Origin: Rhizobiales bacterium UBA1912
Lineage (GTDB): Bacteria; Pseudomonadota; Alphaproteobacteria; Rhizobiales; Devosiaceae
Length of the DNA: 64,000 nucleotides
Assembly (NCBI GenBank): GCA_002337455.1
Contig: DDGC01000029.1
Location: 56,994 to 120,993 of the forward strand
Reading direction: 5' to 3'
In this document: piece after piece, positions 34,992-43,013 of the stretch
Layout of the letters: each line of letters opens with the position of its first letter
How positions within the stretch are numbered: the first letter of the stretch is position 1
Translations under genes and position numbers: made by a program
Notes under the pieces: model-generated
Told to the model about the DNA's origin: nothing
Seen by the model: the letters and a program-made list of their open reading frames with translations, nothing else
The model's database searches: none

Positions 34992-37154
34992 GTGCAGGAT
35001 CCGTTTTACACAAAGCAGAAGCGCTCCAAAGGCAAGAACCGGCTGCTCGAAGCCGATGCCTGGCTGGATTCGTTTCTCTATGACGGAATGCGCTCGACCG
35101 GCCGCGTCTATACCAGAATTCAGGATTTCTTCTCGCTTTTTTCGGTGCGCGGGCTGCGGCGGATTTTCGTCGAGCTGGCGTCCGACGCTTTGAGCTTTGG
35201 CGCCATGGGTGCCGTGCTGATGGTGGCGCTGGCGCTTTCGGCTATGGACGCGACGGCTTCGGGCGAGTTCAACCGGGCCGAAGACTATTCGGTGATCTTT
35301 CTGGACCGGTACGGCAGCGAGATCGGGCGCCGCGGCATCCGGTCCGACGACTCGGTGGCGCTGGCTGAGATTCCCGACGTTCTCATCAAGGCGACATTGG
35401 CCACCGAGGACAGGCGGTTCTACGAGCATTTCGGCATCGACGTGTGGGGCACGGTGCGGGCCCTGCTCTCCAATGCCGAAGGTGAATCAGGCCTACAGGG
35501 CGGTTCCTCTATCACCCAGCAGTTGGCCAAAAATTTGTTCCTGTCCAACGAGCGCACGCTGGAGCGCAAGATCAAGGAGCTGTTCCTCGCCTTCTGGCTG
35601 GAAGCCAATTACTCCAAGGACGAAATCTTAAAGCTCTATCTGGACCGCGCCTATATGGGCGGCGGCAATTTCGGGGTGGTTGCGGCGGCCGAATATTACT
35701 TCGGCAAGCCCGTGCAGGACATCGATCTGGCCGAGGCGGCGATGCTGGCGGGGCTTTACAAGGCCCCCACGCGGTTCGCGCCGCATGTGGACATCGCGGC
35801 GGCGCGTGGACGGGCCAATGTGGTGCTCTCGAACATGGTCAATGGCGGCTATTTCACCGAGGGCCAGGTGACGGCGGCGCGGCGGCGGCCGGCCGAACCG
35901 ATCGACCGCTCTGCCGAGATCAATTCGCCCAATTACTTTCTCGACTGGGCCTTTCTGGAAACCAAGCGCATCGTGGGCGACAGCACGGAGGTCGGGTTCG
36001 TCGTGCGGACCACCATCGACCCCGATCTGCAGGTTCACGCCGAAGACTCCATAATTTCGGTGCTGCGCGAACAGGGCGCCGCCTACAATGTGGGCCAGGG
36101 CGCCATGGTGGTGATGGAGCACAATGGCGCCGTGCGCGCCATGGTGGGCGGCACCGATTACGGACAGAGCCAGTTCAATCGCGCGGTTGCGCCCAACCGG
36201 CAGCCGGGCTCGGCGTTCAAGCCGTTCGTTTATGCCACCGCGTTCGAGATGCTGGGGATCACGCCACGAAGCCCGATTTCCGATGCGCCGATCTGCATCG
36301 GCAACTGGTGTCCGCAGAATTATGGCCGGTCCTATCGTGGCGCTACGACGATCCGCACGGCCATGGCCGCTTCGATCAACAGCGTGCCCGTCCGCCTTTC
36401 CACCCAGACCGGCCGTGAACCGATTGCCGAGATGGCGCATCGGTTGGGTATTCGCAACGAGTTTCCGGTGACCCGTTCGCTGGCGCTGGGCGTGGCATCG
36501 GTGAGCGCGCTCGACATGGCTTCGGCCTATGCGGTGTTCGCCAATGGCGGCTATCGGGCAACCGGTTTCGGGATCACGCGGATCACGACGCTGCGCGGCG
36601 AAGTCATCTATGAAGCCAATCCCGATGAAAGCCGCGTGCGGCTGCTGGACGAGCAGATCGTCCTGTCGATGAACGACATCCTCAATGCAGTCAATTATAG
36701 CGGCACTGGCCGGCGCGCGCTTGTCGAGGGGGTGCCGAGCGCGGGCAAGACCGGAACGACCAGTTCCTACCGCGACGCCTGGTATGTCGGCTATACCGGC
36801 AATTACGTTGCCTCGGTCTGGTACGGGAACGACAACTACACGGCCATGAACAATTTGACCGGTGGCAGCCTGCCGGCCATGAGCTGGCAGAAATTCATGA
36901 CCTACGCGCACACAAATATCGAGGTGAAGCCGATTTTCGGGGTGGATATGGAGCCCCGTCCCTTCATCATCGCAGACGCTGAAAACGGCGAAGATGGCGA
37001 GCAGCCGCCCGAACGTGCGCCGTCTCTGGCCCCGGCGGCGGCGATCAAGCTGCTTGATCTGTCCGAAAAAATGCGCCAATCCCTTGCCATTGGCGGGAGC
37101 GGGGCTATCGATCAGGCAGCCGCCCCGGTCTCCGGCGCTAGCGAAAGTCTGTGA
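34992..37154 (+). CDS. Bifunctional penicillin-binding protein (class A, transglycosylase/transpeptidase)
   Basis: A 720-residue wall-building enzyme. After a cytoplasmic tail and a membrane helix (~67-84) comes the GT51 glycosyltransferase with EDRRFYEHFGID (139-150) and GGSSITQQLAKNLF. The transpeptidase then shows Ser407-A-F-Lys410 (GSAFKPFVYATAFE), a SIN motif (ASINSVPVRLS) and KTGTT (586-590). All catalytic motifs are intact. It polymerises and cross-links peptidoglycan in the periplasm. The start is GTG at 34992 with AAAGG upstream. Two DUF1214/DUF1254 genes follow within 4 bp and probably share the transcript. Confidence 0.94.
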   Translation: MQDPFYTKQKRSKGKNRLLEADAWLDSFLYDGMRSTGRVYTRIQDFFSLFSVRGLRRIFVELASDALSFGAMGAVLMVALALSAMDATASGEFNRAEDYSVIFLDRYGSEIGRRGIRSDDSVALAEIPDVLIKATLATEDRRFYEHFGIDVWGTVRALLSNAEGESGLQGGSSITQQLAKNLFLSNERTLERKIKELFLAFWLEANYSKDEILKLYLDRAYMGGGNFGVVAAAEYYFGKPVQDIDLAEAAMLAGLYKAPTRFAPHVDIAAARGRANVVLSNMVNGGYFTEGQVTAARRRPAEPIDRSAEINSPNYFLDWAFLETKRIVGDSTEVGFVVRTTIDPDLQVHAEDSIISVLREQGAAYNVGQGAMVVMEHNGAVRAMVGGTDYGQSQFNRAVAPNRQPGSAFKPFVYATAFEMLGITPRSPISDAPICIGNWCPQNYGRSYRGATTIRTAMAASINSVPVRLSTQTGREPIAEMAHRLGIRNEFPVTRSLALGVASVSALDMASAYAVFANGGYRATGFGITRITTLRGEVIYEANPDESRVRLLDEQIVLSMNDILNAVNYSGTGRRALVEGVPSAGKTGTTSSYRDAWYVGYTGNYVASVWYGNDNYTAMNNLTGGSLPAMSWQKFMTYAHTNIEVKPIFGVDMEPRPFIIADAENGEDGEQPPERAPSLAPAAAIKLLDLSEKMRQSLAIGGSGAIDQAAAPVSGASESL

Positions 37155-37158
37155 CGTC

Positions 37159-37734
37159 TTGGGGTTGATTTTCCGACTGCTGGTTGGCCTTTTGGTCGCC
37201 CTCGCCGTGGGGTTCGGCACAAGCTATTACGCGCTGACCGACGGTCGGCTTTTCGCCGCGGTCCGGGTGGGTTCCTGGGCCGCGTGGCCCGATGTGGGAC
37301 AGCCGATGCCCGATCCTTACAGCCGGGCCTATCTTGCGCGTACCGGGCACCTCCAGCTCGGCTACGCCGAGGGGCTCCAGTTTACGGCCTCCACCGACGA
37401 TGCGGGCGATCCGCTCGATGCAAGGTGCCAGTACCACGTAACAGGAAAAGTGCCGGGCGCCAGTTTCTGGACGCTGGTGGCGACTGATCCGACGGGTGCC
37501 AATATCGCCGCTTCGCCCGAGCTTCCGGCACTGCATAGCGAACGCGTGGCGCGATGGGGCGATGGTGGGCTCAATGCGACCATCGGGGCCAGCATGGGGC
37601 CGGGCAACTGGCTGGAAATCGAGGGCACGGGACCGTTCACGCTCGCGCTGACCCTCTATGACGCCGTGGTTTTTTCGGGCGCCAACACCGCCATCGAAGC
37701 CATGCCGGCCATCGAGAAGGTGGCCTGCCAATGA
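37159..37734 (+). CDS. DUF1214 domain protein, membrane-anchored
   Basis: A ~191-residue protein with an N-terminal membrane helix (IFRLLVGLLVALAVGFGTSYYAL) and a periplasmic DUF1214 domain including DPYSRAYLARTGHLQLGYAEGLQFTASTDDAGDPLDARCQYHVTGKVPGASFWTLVATD, GDGGLNATIGASMGPGNWLEIEGTGPFTLALTLYD. No ATG fits: the most likely start is TTG at 37159 (or 37165), four bases after the stop of the penicillin-binding protein gene. It overlaps the next gene by four bases (ATGA). The two proteins look like the halves of longer DUF1254-DUF1214 proteins made as separate chains. Function is unknown. Confidence 0.82.
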   Translation: MGLIFRLLVGLLVALAVGFGTSYYALTDGRLFAAVRVGSWAAWPDVGQPMPDPYSRAYLARTGHLQLGYAEGLQFTASTDDAGDPLDARCQYHVTGKVPGASFWTLVATDPTGANIAASPELPALHSERVARWGDGGLNATIGASMGPGNWLEIEGTGPFTLALTLYDAVVFSGANTAIEAMPAIEKVACQ

Positions 37735-38276
37735 GCCGGGTCCTGTTCTGGATATTCGGTGGGGTGGTCTTGGGCGGGCTGATCCATCTCGTTGTGATCC
37801 TCACCCTGCCCGACGCGGCCGTCCGCGATGTTTGGCATCGGCTGGAGGCCATTGCCCCGCTTGAAACCTTCGTCCTGTTTGACGATCTGGCGCCCGGCGA
37901 AGCCAATCCACTGGGGCTGGACCCCGAGCTGCTCTATGGGGTGTGCAGGCTCGAACTGGGCGATGGGCCAGGCATCGTCAACGGAGATCTGCCGCTGGCG
38001 TTCTGGTCGGTCTCGGTGTTCAACGCCGACGGGCATGTGATCTATGCCACGACCAACCGTTCGGGATCGGGCGACCTTCTGGACATGGGCCTGTTCAATC
38101 CCGCCCAGACGCGCCTTCTGGCCGAACAGCGGTTTGAGATCGACGAGGGGCTGCTGATCGTGGAGGCGCAAGGAAACGACGTCGCGGTCGTCGTCCGCCT
38201 CGCGCCGCCGCACCCCGCCATGCGCGAGCGCTACCGCGAGGCTCTCGGCCAGCTCAGTTGCTCGACGATCCGCTAG
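37731..38276 (+). CDS. DUF1254-like membrane-anchored protein
   Basis: The 181-residue protein begins with a membrane helix (VLFWIFGGVVLGGLIHLVVILTLP). The rest is periplasmic, with FDDLAPGEANPLGLDPELLYGVCRLELGDGPGIVNGDLPLAFWSVSVFNADGHVIYATTNRSG, as in the DUF1254-type partners of DUF1214 proteins. The start codon overlaps the preceding stop (ATGA), showing translational coupling. Both are downstream of a penicillin-binding protein gene, so an envelope role is plausible. It is the last gene before a 1.1-kb gene-free, repeat-rich stretch. Confidence 0.8.
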   Translation: MSRVLFWIFGGVVLGGLIHLVVILTLPDAAVRDVWHRLEAIAPLETFVLFDDLAPGEANPLGLDPELLYGVCRLELGDGPGIVNGDLPLAFWSVSVFNADGHVIYATTNRSGSGDLLDMGLFNPAQTRLLAEQRFEIDEGLLIVEAQGNDVAVVVRLAPPHPAMRERYREALGQLSCSTIR

Positions 38277-38337
38277 CGCGCTTCGATCAAAAGTGGGCAC
38301 CACTATTTCTTCTCCGACCTTTCACCCTCCCCATCGC

Positions 38338-38615
38338 TACCCCGGCGAAAGCCGGGGCCCATGCGCTTTTCCGCATCGTTCTGAGCATCGGTGAGGCTGC
38401 TGGGTCCCGGATCAAGTCCGGGACAGCCACGGTGAGGGGTGAACCGAACGAGAAACTTGTTCCCCACAGCTCACCCTACCCCCGCGTCATCCTCGGGCTC
38501 GCCCCGGGGATCCGCAACGCTGCCATTGTGAAGCGCAGAAGTGGTGTCCCTTCGCGCCTCACCGCTCCTCAACCGCCCCACCCCATCGTCATTCCGGGGT
38601 TTATTCCCGAAATCC
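38338..38615. repeat. Cluster of short CCCGGG-type palindromic units
   Basis: Four or five hairpins follow each other: CCCCGGC-gaaa-GCCGGGG (38340-38357), TCCCGGA-tcaag-TCCGGGA (38405-38423), TCCTCGGG...CCCCGGGGA (about 38491-38511) and TTCCGGG...CCCGAAA (about 38592-38612). They share a GTCAT lead-in with the unit at 30742. Confidence 0.6.
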
Positions 38616-38872
38616 ATCCTGATGAGGGACCACGCGCCCGACCGCAAAAACTTATCCCCGCACCTAATCCCTCGCCCATACTCGCGCTTACGAACCCGGT
38701 TGATGGACGAAAGCGCGACGAACGTTTGGCGGGTTTGGCTCAGGTCCGGCGGGAGTCGTCCTGCCGGAGGCGAGCGTTCCACTTCAGCGAGGCTGGACTC
38801 AGCTCGGCCCGCAACACCGACAGGGACGAACGTGTCCTTGAGCGAGGGAACGTACAGCCCAAAATCCCGAGC

Positions 38873-38935
38873 GCATGGGGCGATGGACGCTTCATATAAA
38901 CAAAAAAACAGTGCGGAGCGTTCATCGCCCCATGC
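38873..38935. other. Long stem-loop with 19-bp arms
   Basis: The arms 38873-38891 and 38917-38935 pair over 19 positions (all Watson-Crick but one G-U) around a 25-base A-rich loop that contains AAACAAAAAAACA. It is longer than a normal terminator and has no T-run. It could be a structured RNA, or a relic of a mobile-element end. Confidence 0.5.
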
Positions 38936-38999
38936 CGTTCATCCCATCAGAAGCCGAGGCCATTGGCCGCCGGAGGTTTTTGCATGCCCAAAAGGAAGG

Positions 39000-39300
39000 C
39001 CCCCTCACCCGTCTGGCTACTCCATCCGACCTCTCCCCCCAAGGGAGAGGTAAAGAAAGTCGCAGGCGCCGGGAACCACCTCTCCCTTGGGGGAGAGGTC
39101 GGCGCGCAGCGACGGGTGAGGGGGCCTTGCTCCAACGCTACCGCTCAAGGCCCCCTCACCGGCCTGCCGGCCACCCTCTCCCCAGAGGGGCGAGGGTTAA
39201 TCTTAGCGAGATGCTGGAGGTAAACGGCAACGTCGAGGAAACCACGGCGTGCCCCCCTCGCCCCTCTGGGGAGAGGGCTGGGGTGAGGGGCCTTGAGCGC
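39000..39300. repeat. REP/BIME-like repeat array, copy 2
   Basis: Two unit types occur, each followed by its inverted copy: CCCCTCACCCGTC...CTCTCCCCCCAAGGGAGAGG with its inverse GGTCGGCGCGCAGCGACGGG, then CCCCTCACCGGCCTGCCGG...CCCCAGAGGGGCGAGGG with its inverse GGGGAGAGGGCTGGGGTGAG. The same units occur at 2178-2356 and 61077-61275. The paired inverted layout is that of bacterial interspersed mosaic elements. Confidence 0.85.
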
Positions 39301-39403
39301 TAGTGTTTTCCACCACCCCACAACCCGTCAGAAAGAGAAAATGTCATCGAAGCTTCAGCGAACTCAACCCGATCAGTGCCAGCAGGTGGGCCAATCTATC
39401 GCA

Positions 39404-40216
39404 CTATTTCCGCACCAGCGGTTCGGGCGTGAACGGTGTCGTCTCGTAGCGCGAAGCGATACCCGTGTCCTTGAAGACCAGTCCATCCCCGCCCACGAGA
39501 CAGAAGTCGCCCGCCTGGGCGCGGGCCACGTAGGGCTGCATGCGCGCAAGCTGGGCGTCGACGACACGGCCCTCTTCGTGCGGCGTTTCGACGAGAAGGC
39601 GCTCGAGCGCCACCGAATAGGACTGATAGCGGTATGTGAGCGCGCGGGTGAACCAGTCGATCGTCCGGTCGTTTTCCCATTTGCGGGCCGCGACCTGCGC
39701 CCGCGCATCGGGCGCGGCGAGCGTGACGTTGGAAACGGCAATGGCGCGCTGGCGATCCACCTCGATGACCCGGCAGATGGCGGCGAAGGTCGTGGGGATG
39801 GTGGCGATATCGATACCGATATCGTCGGCAACCTTGCGGTAGCGGACACGCGAGGACTGGTATTGGGTGCTGCGCAGGGTCGCATAGTAACGATCCGCGA
39901 TAAATTGGGTGTCGAGATTGGCGGCAATGCGGGTGCGCTGCAATTCGACCGCTGTATCGTAGAACCAGTCATGGGCGTGTGGCGCGACAAGGAAACGCCA
40001 GACGCGGTCATGCATCTCGCGTTCCTGATCGGTCCGATTGAAGTTGGAAACCGGCTCGCCGGCGGCTGCGGCACGCGCGTCTCCCACCGTCGGCATGATA
40101 CGATCATGGAGCACGCTGGGCGCGGCGCGGCCGAAATCCCCCGTCGGACGGGCACAGCCGGACAGCAACAAACATGCCGCGGCTGCAAGAGCGCCGCCAA
40201 CCAACCAGTCTTTCAA
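39404..40216 (-). CDS. Lipoprotein of unknown function
   Basis: A 270-residue protein with a lipoprotein signal ending in the lipobox LLLSGC (residues ~16-21), so it is exported and lipid-anchored. The mature part is helical and basic/acidic mixed: DRIMPTVGDARAAAAGEPVSNFNRTDQEREMHDRVWRFLVAPHAHDWFYDTAVELQRTRI, then repeated Arg/Tyr-rich helices (QYQSSRVRYRKVADDI). I recognise it only as a conserved hypothetical type found in Hyphomicrobiales. The tiny gene at 40223 ends six bases upstream, so they form an operon. It is divergent from the DUF2336 gene. Confidence 0.78.
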   Translation of the reverse strand: MKDWLVGGALAAAACLLLSGCARPTGDFGRAAPSVLHDRIMPTVGDARAAAAGEPVSNFNRTDQEREMHDRVWRFLVAPHAHDWFYDTAVELQRTRIAANLDTQFIADRYYATLRSTQYQSSRVRYRKVADDIGIDIATIPTTFAAICRVIEVDRQRAIAVSNVTLAAPDARAQVAARKWENDRTIDWFTRALTYRYQSYSVALERLLVETPHEEGRVVDAQLARMQPYVARAQAGDFCLVGGDGLVFKDTGIASRYETTPFTPEPLVRK

Positions 40217-40222
40217 AGTCTT

Positions 40223-40390
40223 TCAGCCCTTGCGGGTTCGCCTGATCTTTGGCGCCGGTCCGGGATTGATCCCTCCAGCCCCACGCTCATAACGAACGCC
40301 CGTGAACAATATGACCTGCCCGCCACGCCCATCGGTCGCTGCCGGTGCGGAAAGTGCGTCTTTGGGGCTGAATTTTACCAGCATACCCAT
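40223..40390 (-). CDS. Small conserved-looking protein, 55 residues
   Basis: The reading frame MGMLVKFSPKDALSAP...GGQVILFTGVRYERG ends in a basic tail (PKIRRTRKG). The core QVILFTGVRYER resembles tiny alphaproteobacterial hypothetical proteins with I-L/F-F-T-G-V-R-Y. GAGG stands six bases before the ATG at 40390. The gene directly precedes the lipoprotein gene (six bases), which supports it being real. No function can be given. A CtrA-like site with one mismatch lies upstream at 40483. Confidence 0.65.
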   Translation of the reverse strand: MGMLVKFSPKDALSAPAATDGRGGQVILFTGVRYERGAGGINPGPAPKIRRTRKG

Positions 40391-40482
40391 AATTGGCCTC
40401 GTGGTGCGTCCGGTCCTCCGCCTGCCCCGCCGGCACCATGCCGCCCCGGATCCGAACATGTCCCATTAAGACTTCGTCAAGG

Positions 40483-40498
40483 TTAACAGTCCGCTAAC
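40483..40498. promoter_or_regulatory. CtrA-like site with one mismatch (TTAA-N7-CTAAC)
   Basis: TTAACAGTCCGCTAAC lies between the divergent tiny-gene/lipoprotein operon and the DUF2336 gene. It differs from TTAA-N7-TTAAC at one base. Confidence 0.3.
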
Positions 40499-40557
40499 GA
40501 ATCTCAGTCAATAGTGACGAACAAGCAAGAGAGTGGACCGGGGGACGAGTCGACCAA

Positions 40558-41709
40558 ATGATCGGCTTTCAGCCATATGAGACGTTTCAGCTGCTGATTG
40601 AAACCGGCGGCGTCGAGCGGGCAAACACACTTCTGGTGGCCGCATGCGACGCCTATGCACGGCGCAGCAAGCCCTTGACGGCCGAGGCCGAGCAGTTCGA
40701 AGCCCTGGCCCGGCGCCTGTTTCCCACGGCAGCGCCCACGGCCCGCGCCAGGGCAGCGGCCATCCTCGCCAGTGCGCAACACCTCACGCCCCAGCTTGAA
40801 ATCCTGGTGTATGACCATCTGGGCACGGGTCTCATCGCCCATCTCGAACGCGCGCCGTCGCTTTCCGACGATGTGATGGAGCGGCTTATCGGCAAGGGCA
40901 ATGCGGATGTGATCGCAGCCATTGCCCGGCGCCCTGCCCTCTCCAATGCAATTCTGGCCCGGCTGTTTCCGGTCAACAGCCGCAAGGTATACCGCGCGCT
41001 GGCCGCCAATGTATCGATTGCGCCGCGCGGGGCCTATCTCAACGCTTTGACCCGCTCGGCCGAGATGGACCACGAGGTCGCGGCGATTCTCGCCGAGCGC
41101 GAAGATTTCGACGCGGCGCTTTTGACAGGCGTGTTTTTCGACCTGCCCGAAGAAGGTCGAATCAACGTGCTGAAGGCCTATGCACGGCGCAACCTGCCGC
41201 AAGCCCCGATGATGCGGACGTTCGAGCAGATCTCGGTGGCAACCAACGAATTTACCGGGGCGCTGATGAAGCTGTTCTCGGAAAACCGTCGGCCCAAGAT
41301 TACCCGTCTTATCAGCCAGATCACCGGCCTGGACGAACTGCGCTGCGCGGAAATCGCGCATGACACGAGCGGCGCTGCGCTGTTCGTTGTGCTGCGGGCC
41401 TTCGGATGCACGTCCTATGATGGGCTCAAGGTGCTCATTCACGCAACCAGCCACGATGCCGACCGCTCCAAGACCCTGGCCAGCTTTGCGCGGCTTTTCG
41501 ACGAAGTGAGCGTTCCGGCCATGGTGTATATGATGAGTGCCTGGCGGGGCGACGTCCGGCCTGCCGAACTCACACGGCCCGAATATGCCCGTTTCGCCGA
41601 GCCCAGCCGCCGCACGCCCGAGGCACAGCAGGTTTCGAGAACGGGAACCGTTGGCGATCAGGCGATCGAAGCACTCGACCGGATGAAGTCGGTGCGCAAG
41701 GCGAGCTAG
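40558..41709 (+). CDS. DUF2336 domain protein
   Basis: A 383-residue soluble helical-repeat protein. The pattern YDHLGTGLIAHLERAPSLSDDVMERLIGKGNADVIAAIARRPALSNAILARL with short HEAT-like helices is the DUF2336 hallmark. Family members are common in alphaproteobacteria, often near signalling and motility genes; molecular function is unknown. The start is the ATG at 40558. Its TAG stop overlaps that of the convergent DUF1491 gene in a shared CTAG (41706-41709). The C-terminal 30 residues are charged and probably disordered. Confidence 0.85.
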   Translation: MIGFQPYETFQLLIETGGVERANTLLVAACDAYARRSKPLTAEAEQFEALARRLFPTAAPTARARAAAILASAQHLTPQLEILVYDHLGTGLIAHLERAPSLSDDVMERLIGKGNADVIAAIARRPALSNAILARLFPVNSRKVYRALAANVSIAPRGAYLNALTRSAEMDHEVAAILAEREDFDAALLTGVFFDLPEEGRINVLKAYARRNLPQAPMMRTFEQISVATNEFTGALMKLFSENRRPKITRLISQITGLDELRCAEIAHDTSGAALFVVLRAFGCTSYDGLKVLIHATSHDADRSKTLASFARLFDEVSVPAMVYMMSAWRGDVRPAELTRPEYARFAEPSRRTPEAQQVSRTGTVGDQAIEALDRMKSVRKAS

Positions 41710-42041
41710 ACCAGATCCAGCCCAAGATCATCGCTGCGGCAATCGACGGACAGGACCCAAAGATCCTGATCGAATTCGATCTCCCGCGCTATGCGGTCCT
41801 TGATGGTAATCGGGTCTGTGCGCTCGAATCGCTTTTGGAACACCCGATGATCGGGTGGCGGGTCCATCGTGGCGCCGGGCGCCGGGGTAAAGAGCGAGAC
41901 CGTGCCATCGAGATGATCGATTTCGATCCATATCTGGCCGGCAATCGCGTCGCCACGACGCGAGACGACGCAGAAATTTCCATTATTGTTGTGGCGGCGC
42001 ACAAAGGCGGCGCACCAGATGTCCGAGCGAAGCTGCTGCAT
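41706..42041 (-). CDS. DUF1491 family protein
   Basis: A 111-residue protein: LRSDIWCAAFVRRHNNNGNFCVVSRRGDAIAGQIWIEIDHLDGTVSLFTPAPGA, then VFQKRFERTDPITIKDRIAREIEFDQDLWVLSVDCR. This is the full DUF1491 domain, confined largely to alphaproteobacteria and of unknown function. It is the third gene of the minus-strand operon with the histidine kinase and the peptidoglycan-binding protein, 9 bp after the latter. Its stop codon overlaps the convergent DUF2336 gene. Confidence 0.88.
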   Translation of the reverse strand: MQQLRSDIWCAAFVRRHNNNGNFCVVSRRGDAIAGQIWIEIDHLDGTVSLFTPAPGATMDPPPDHRVFQKRFERTDPITIKDRIAREIEFDQDLWVLSVDCRSDDLGLDLV

Positions 42042-42050
42042 GGGCCAGCG

Positions 42051-43013
42051 TTACAGGAAAGCCCCGGCCTCGACCAGCATCTGACGCAGCACGGGGCTGA
42101 CCTCGCCTGTCGGGCGGTAGTTGTTGAAAATCTGGAACTGACGAATGGCCCGCGCCGTCGCCTCGTCAGCAACGCCGTTAACCGGCCCCTGCAGGAAGCC
42201 GAGGCGGCTCAGGCCGCGCTGAATATCGCTGACCAGATCGCCATTAAGGACTGCGGGCACGCTAGGCTCGGCGGTTGCGGAGGCCGGCAGGTCGGGCGAA
42301 ATATCGGCTACAGTCTGGCGCTCGACGGTTGCAGGCGCCGTCGGAGCCGTTTCCTGCATCTGGGCGAGAAGCGGGGCGACCTCATCGGCCTGCGGCGTTG
42401 CCGCGACGGGTTGGGCGGGGGCTGGCTGGGCGGCCTGCGACGTTTGCAACGGGGCTTCCCGGACGGCCTTGATCACCTGCGGCGTGGCGGCGCCGGTACG
42501 CGGAAGATTGAAACGCGCCTCGAAATCGCGAATGGCGTCAGCGGTCCTGGGACCGTAATAGCCGTCGACCGTACCGTCGAATATGCCCATCGCCTTGAGC
42601 TTTTCCTGGAGATCGGCAATGTCCTGATTGCCGATGGCGGGCGTTGTGGGCTCAGACGTCGCGGGGGTTGGCGTGACGGCCTGCTGGTTGACGGCGGGGG
42701 TCGAAACGGGGGCAGCGGGCTCCGCAACCGGCCGCTGGGGAATTTCCACAGGCTCGACCACGACCGGCTCGATCGAGGCAGGTTGGGTGGCGCTGGCCGA
42801 CCCTGACGTAAACAGCGGTGCGGGATGGCGGGTATCCTGAAGAAACAGGGCGTTGGTTGCCGCCATCAACGTGAGGCCGGAGATCAGCACAAGGCCGGTG
42901 GAAGCCATGGGTGAACGGGCAAACCGCGTAGCGCCCCACGAAAGGGCGTGGCCGACAATGCTGGCGGCACCTGCGCCGAGGGCAAGGGGGATGTGGGCAA
43001 TACCGGCGTTCAT
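42051..43013 (-). CDS. Membrane protein with two peptidoglycan-binding domains
   Basis: A 320-residue protein with an N-terminal membrane helix (MASTGLVLISGLTLMAATNALFL) and a long Pro/Ala/Val-rich linker. Two PG_binding_1 domains follow: ADLQEKLKAMGIFDGTVDGYYGPRTADAIRDFEARFNL (~130-170) and SDIQRGLSRLGFLQGPVNGVADEATARAIRQFQIFNNY (~265-305). It probably tethers the inner membrane to the cell wall. The ATG at 43013 overlaps the kinase stop (ATGA), so the two proteins are made together, which suggests a wall-sensing or localisation role for the kinase. The open frame begins 11 codons earlier but the overlap decides the start. Confidence 0.87.
   Translation of the reverse strand: MNAGIAHIPLALGAGAASIVGHALSWGATRFARSPMASTGLVLISGLTLMAATNALFLQDTRHPAPLFTSGSASATQPASIEPVVVEPVEIPQRPVAEPAAPVSTPAVNQQAVTPTPATSEPTTPAIGNQDIADLQEKLKAMGIFDGTVDGYYGPRTADAIRDFEARFNLPRTGAATPQVIKAVREAPLQTSQAAQPAPAQPVAATPQADEVAPLLAQMQETAPTAPATVERQTVADISPDLPASATAEPSVPAVLNGDLVSDIQRGLSRLGFLQGPVNGVADEATARAIRQFQIFNNYRPTGEVSPVLRQMLVEAGAFL

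Larger units (their letters stand above)
38277..39403. other. Gene-free region of 1.1 kb rich in palindromic repeats
   Basis: No frame in this stretch looks like a protein gene: the open frames are short, run through the repeats and show no domain-like pattern. It contains a cluster of CCCGGG-type hairpins (38338-38615), an anonymous stretch (38620-38870), a 19-bp stem-loop (38873-38935) and a REP/BIME-like array (39000-39300). Confidence 0.7.

Noticed and set aside
34839..35429. Upstream extension of the YcgN gene to 346 codons
   Set aside because: The extra 197 codons overlap the start of the penicillin-binding protein gene on the other strand and lack any conserved pattern. The family begins at the ATG at 34838.
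39000..39300. CRISPR array
   Set aside because: The repeats are palindromic units in alternating orientation with no regular spacers and no cas genes.
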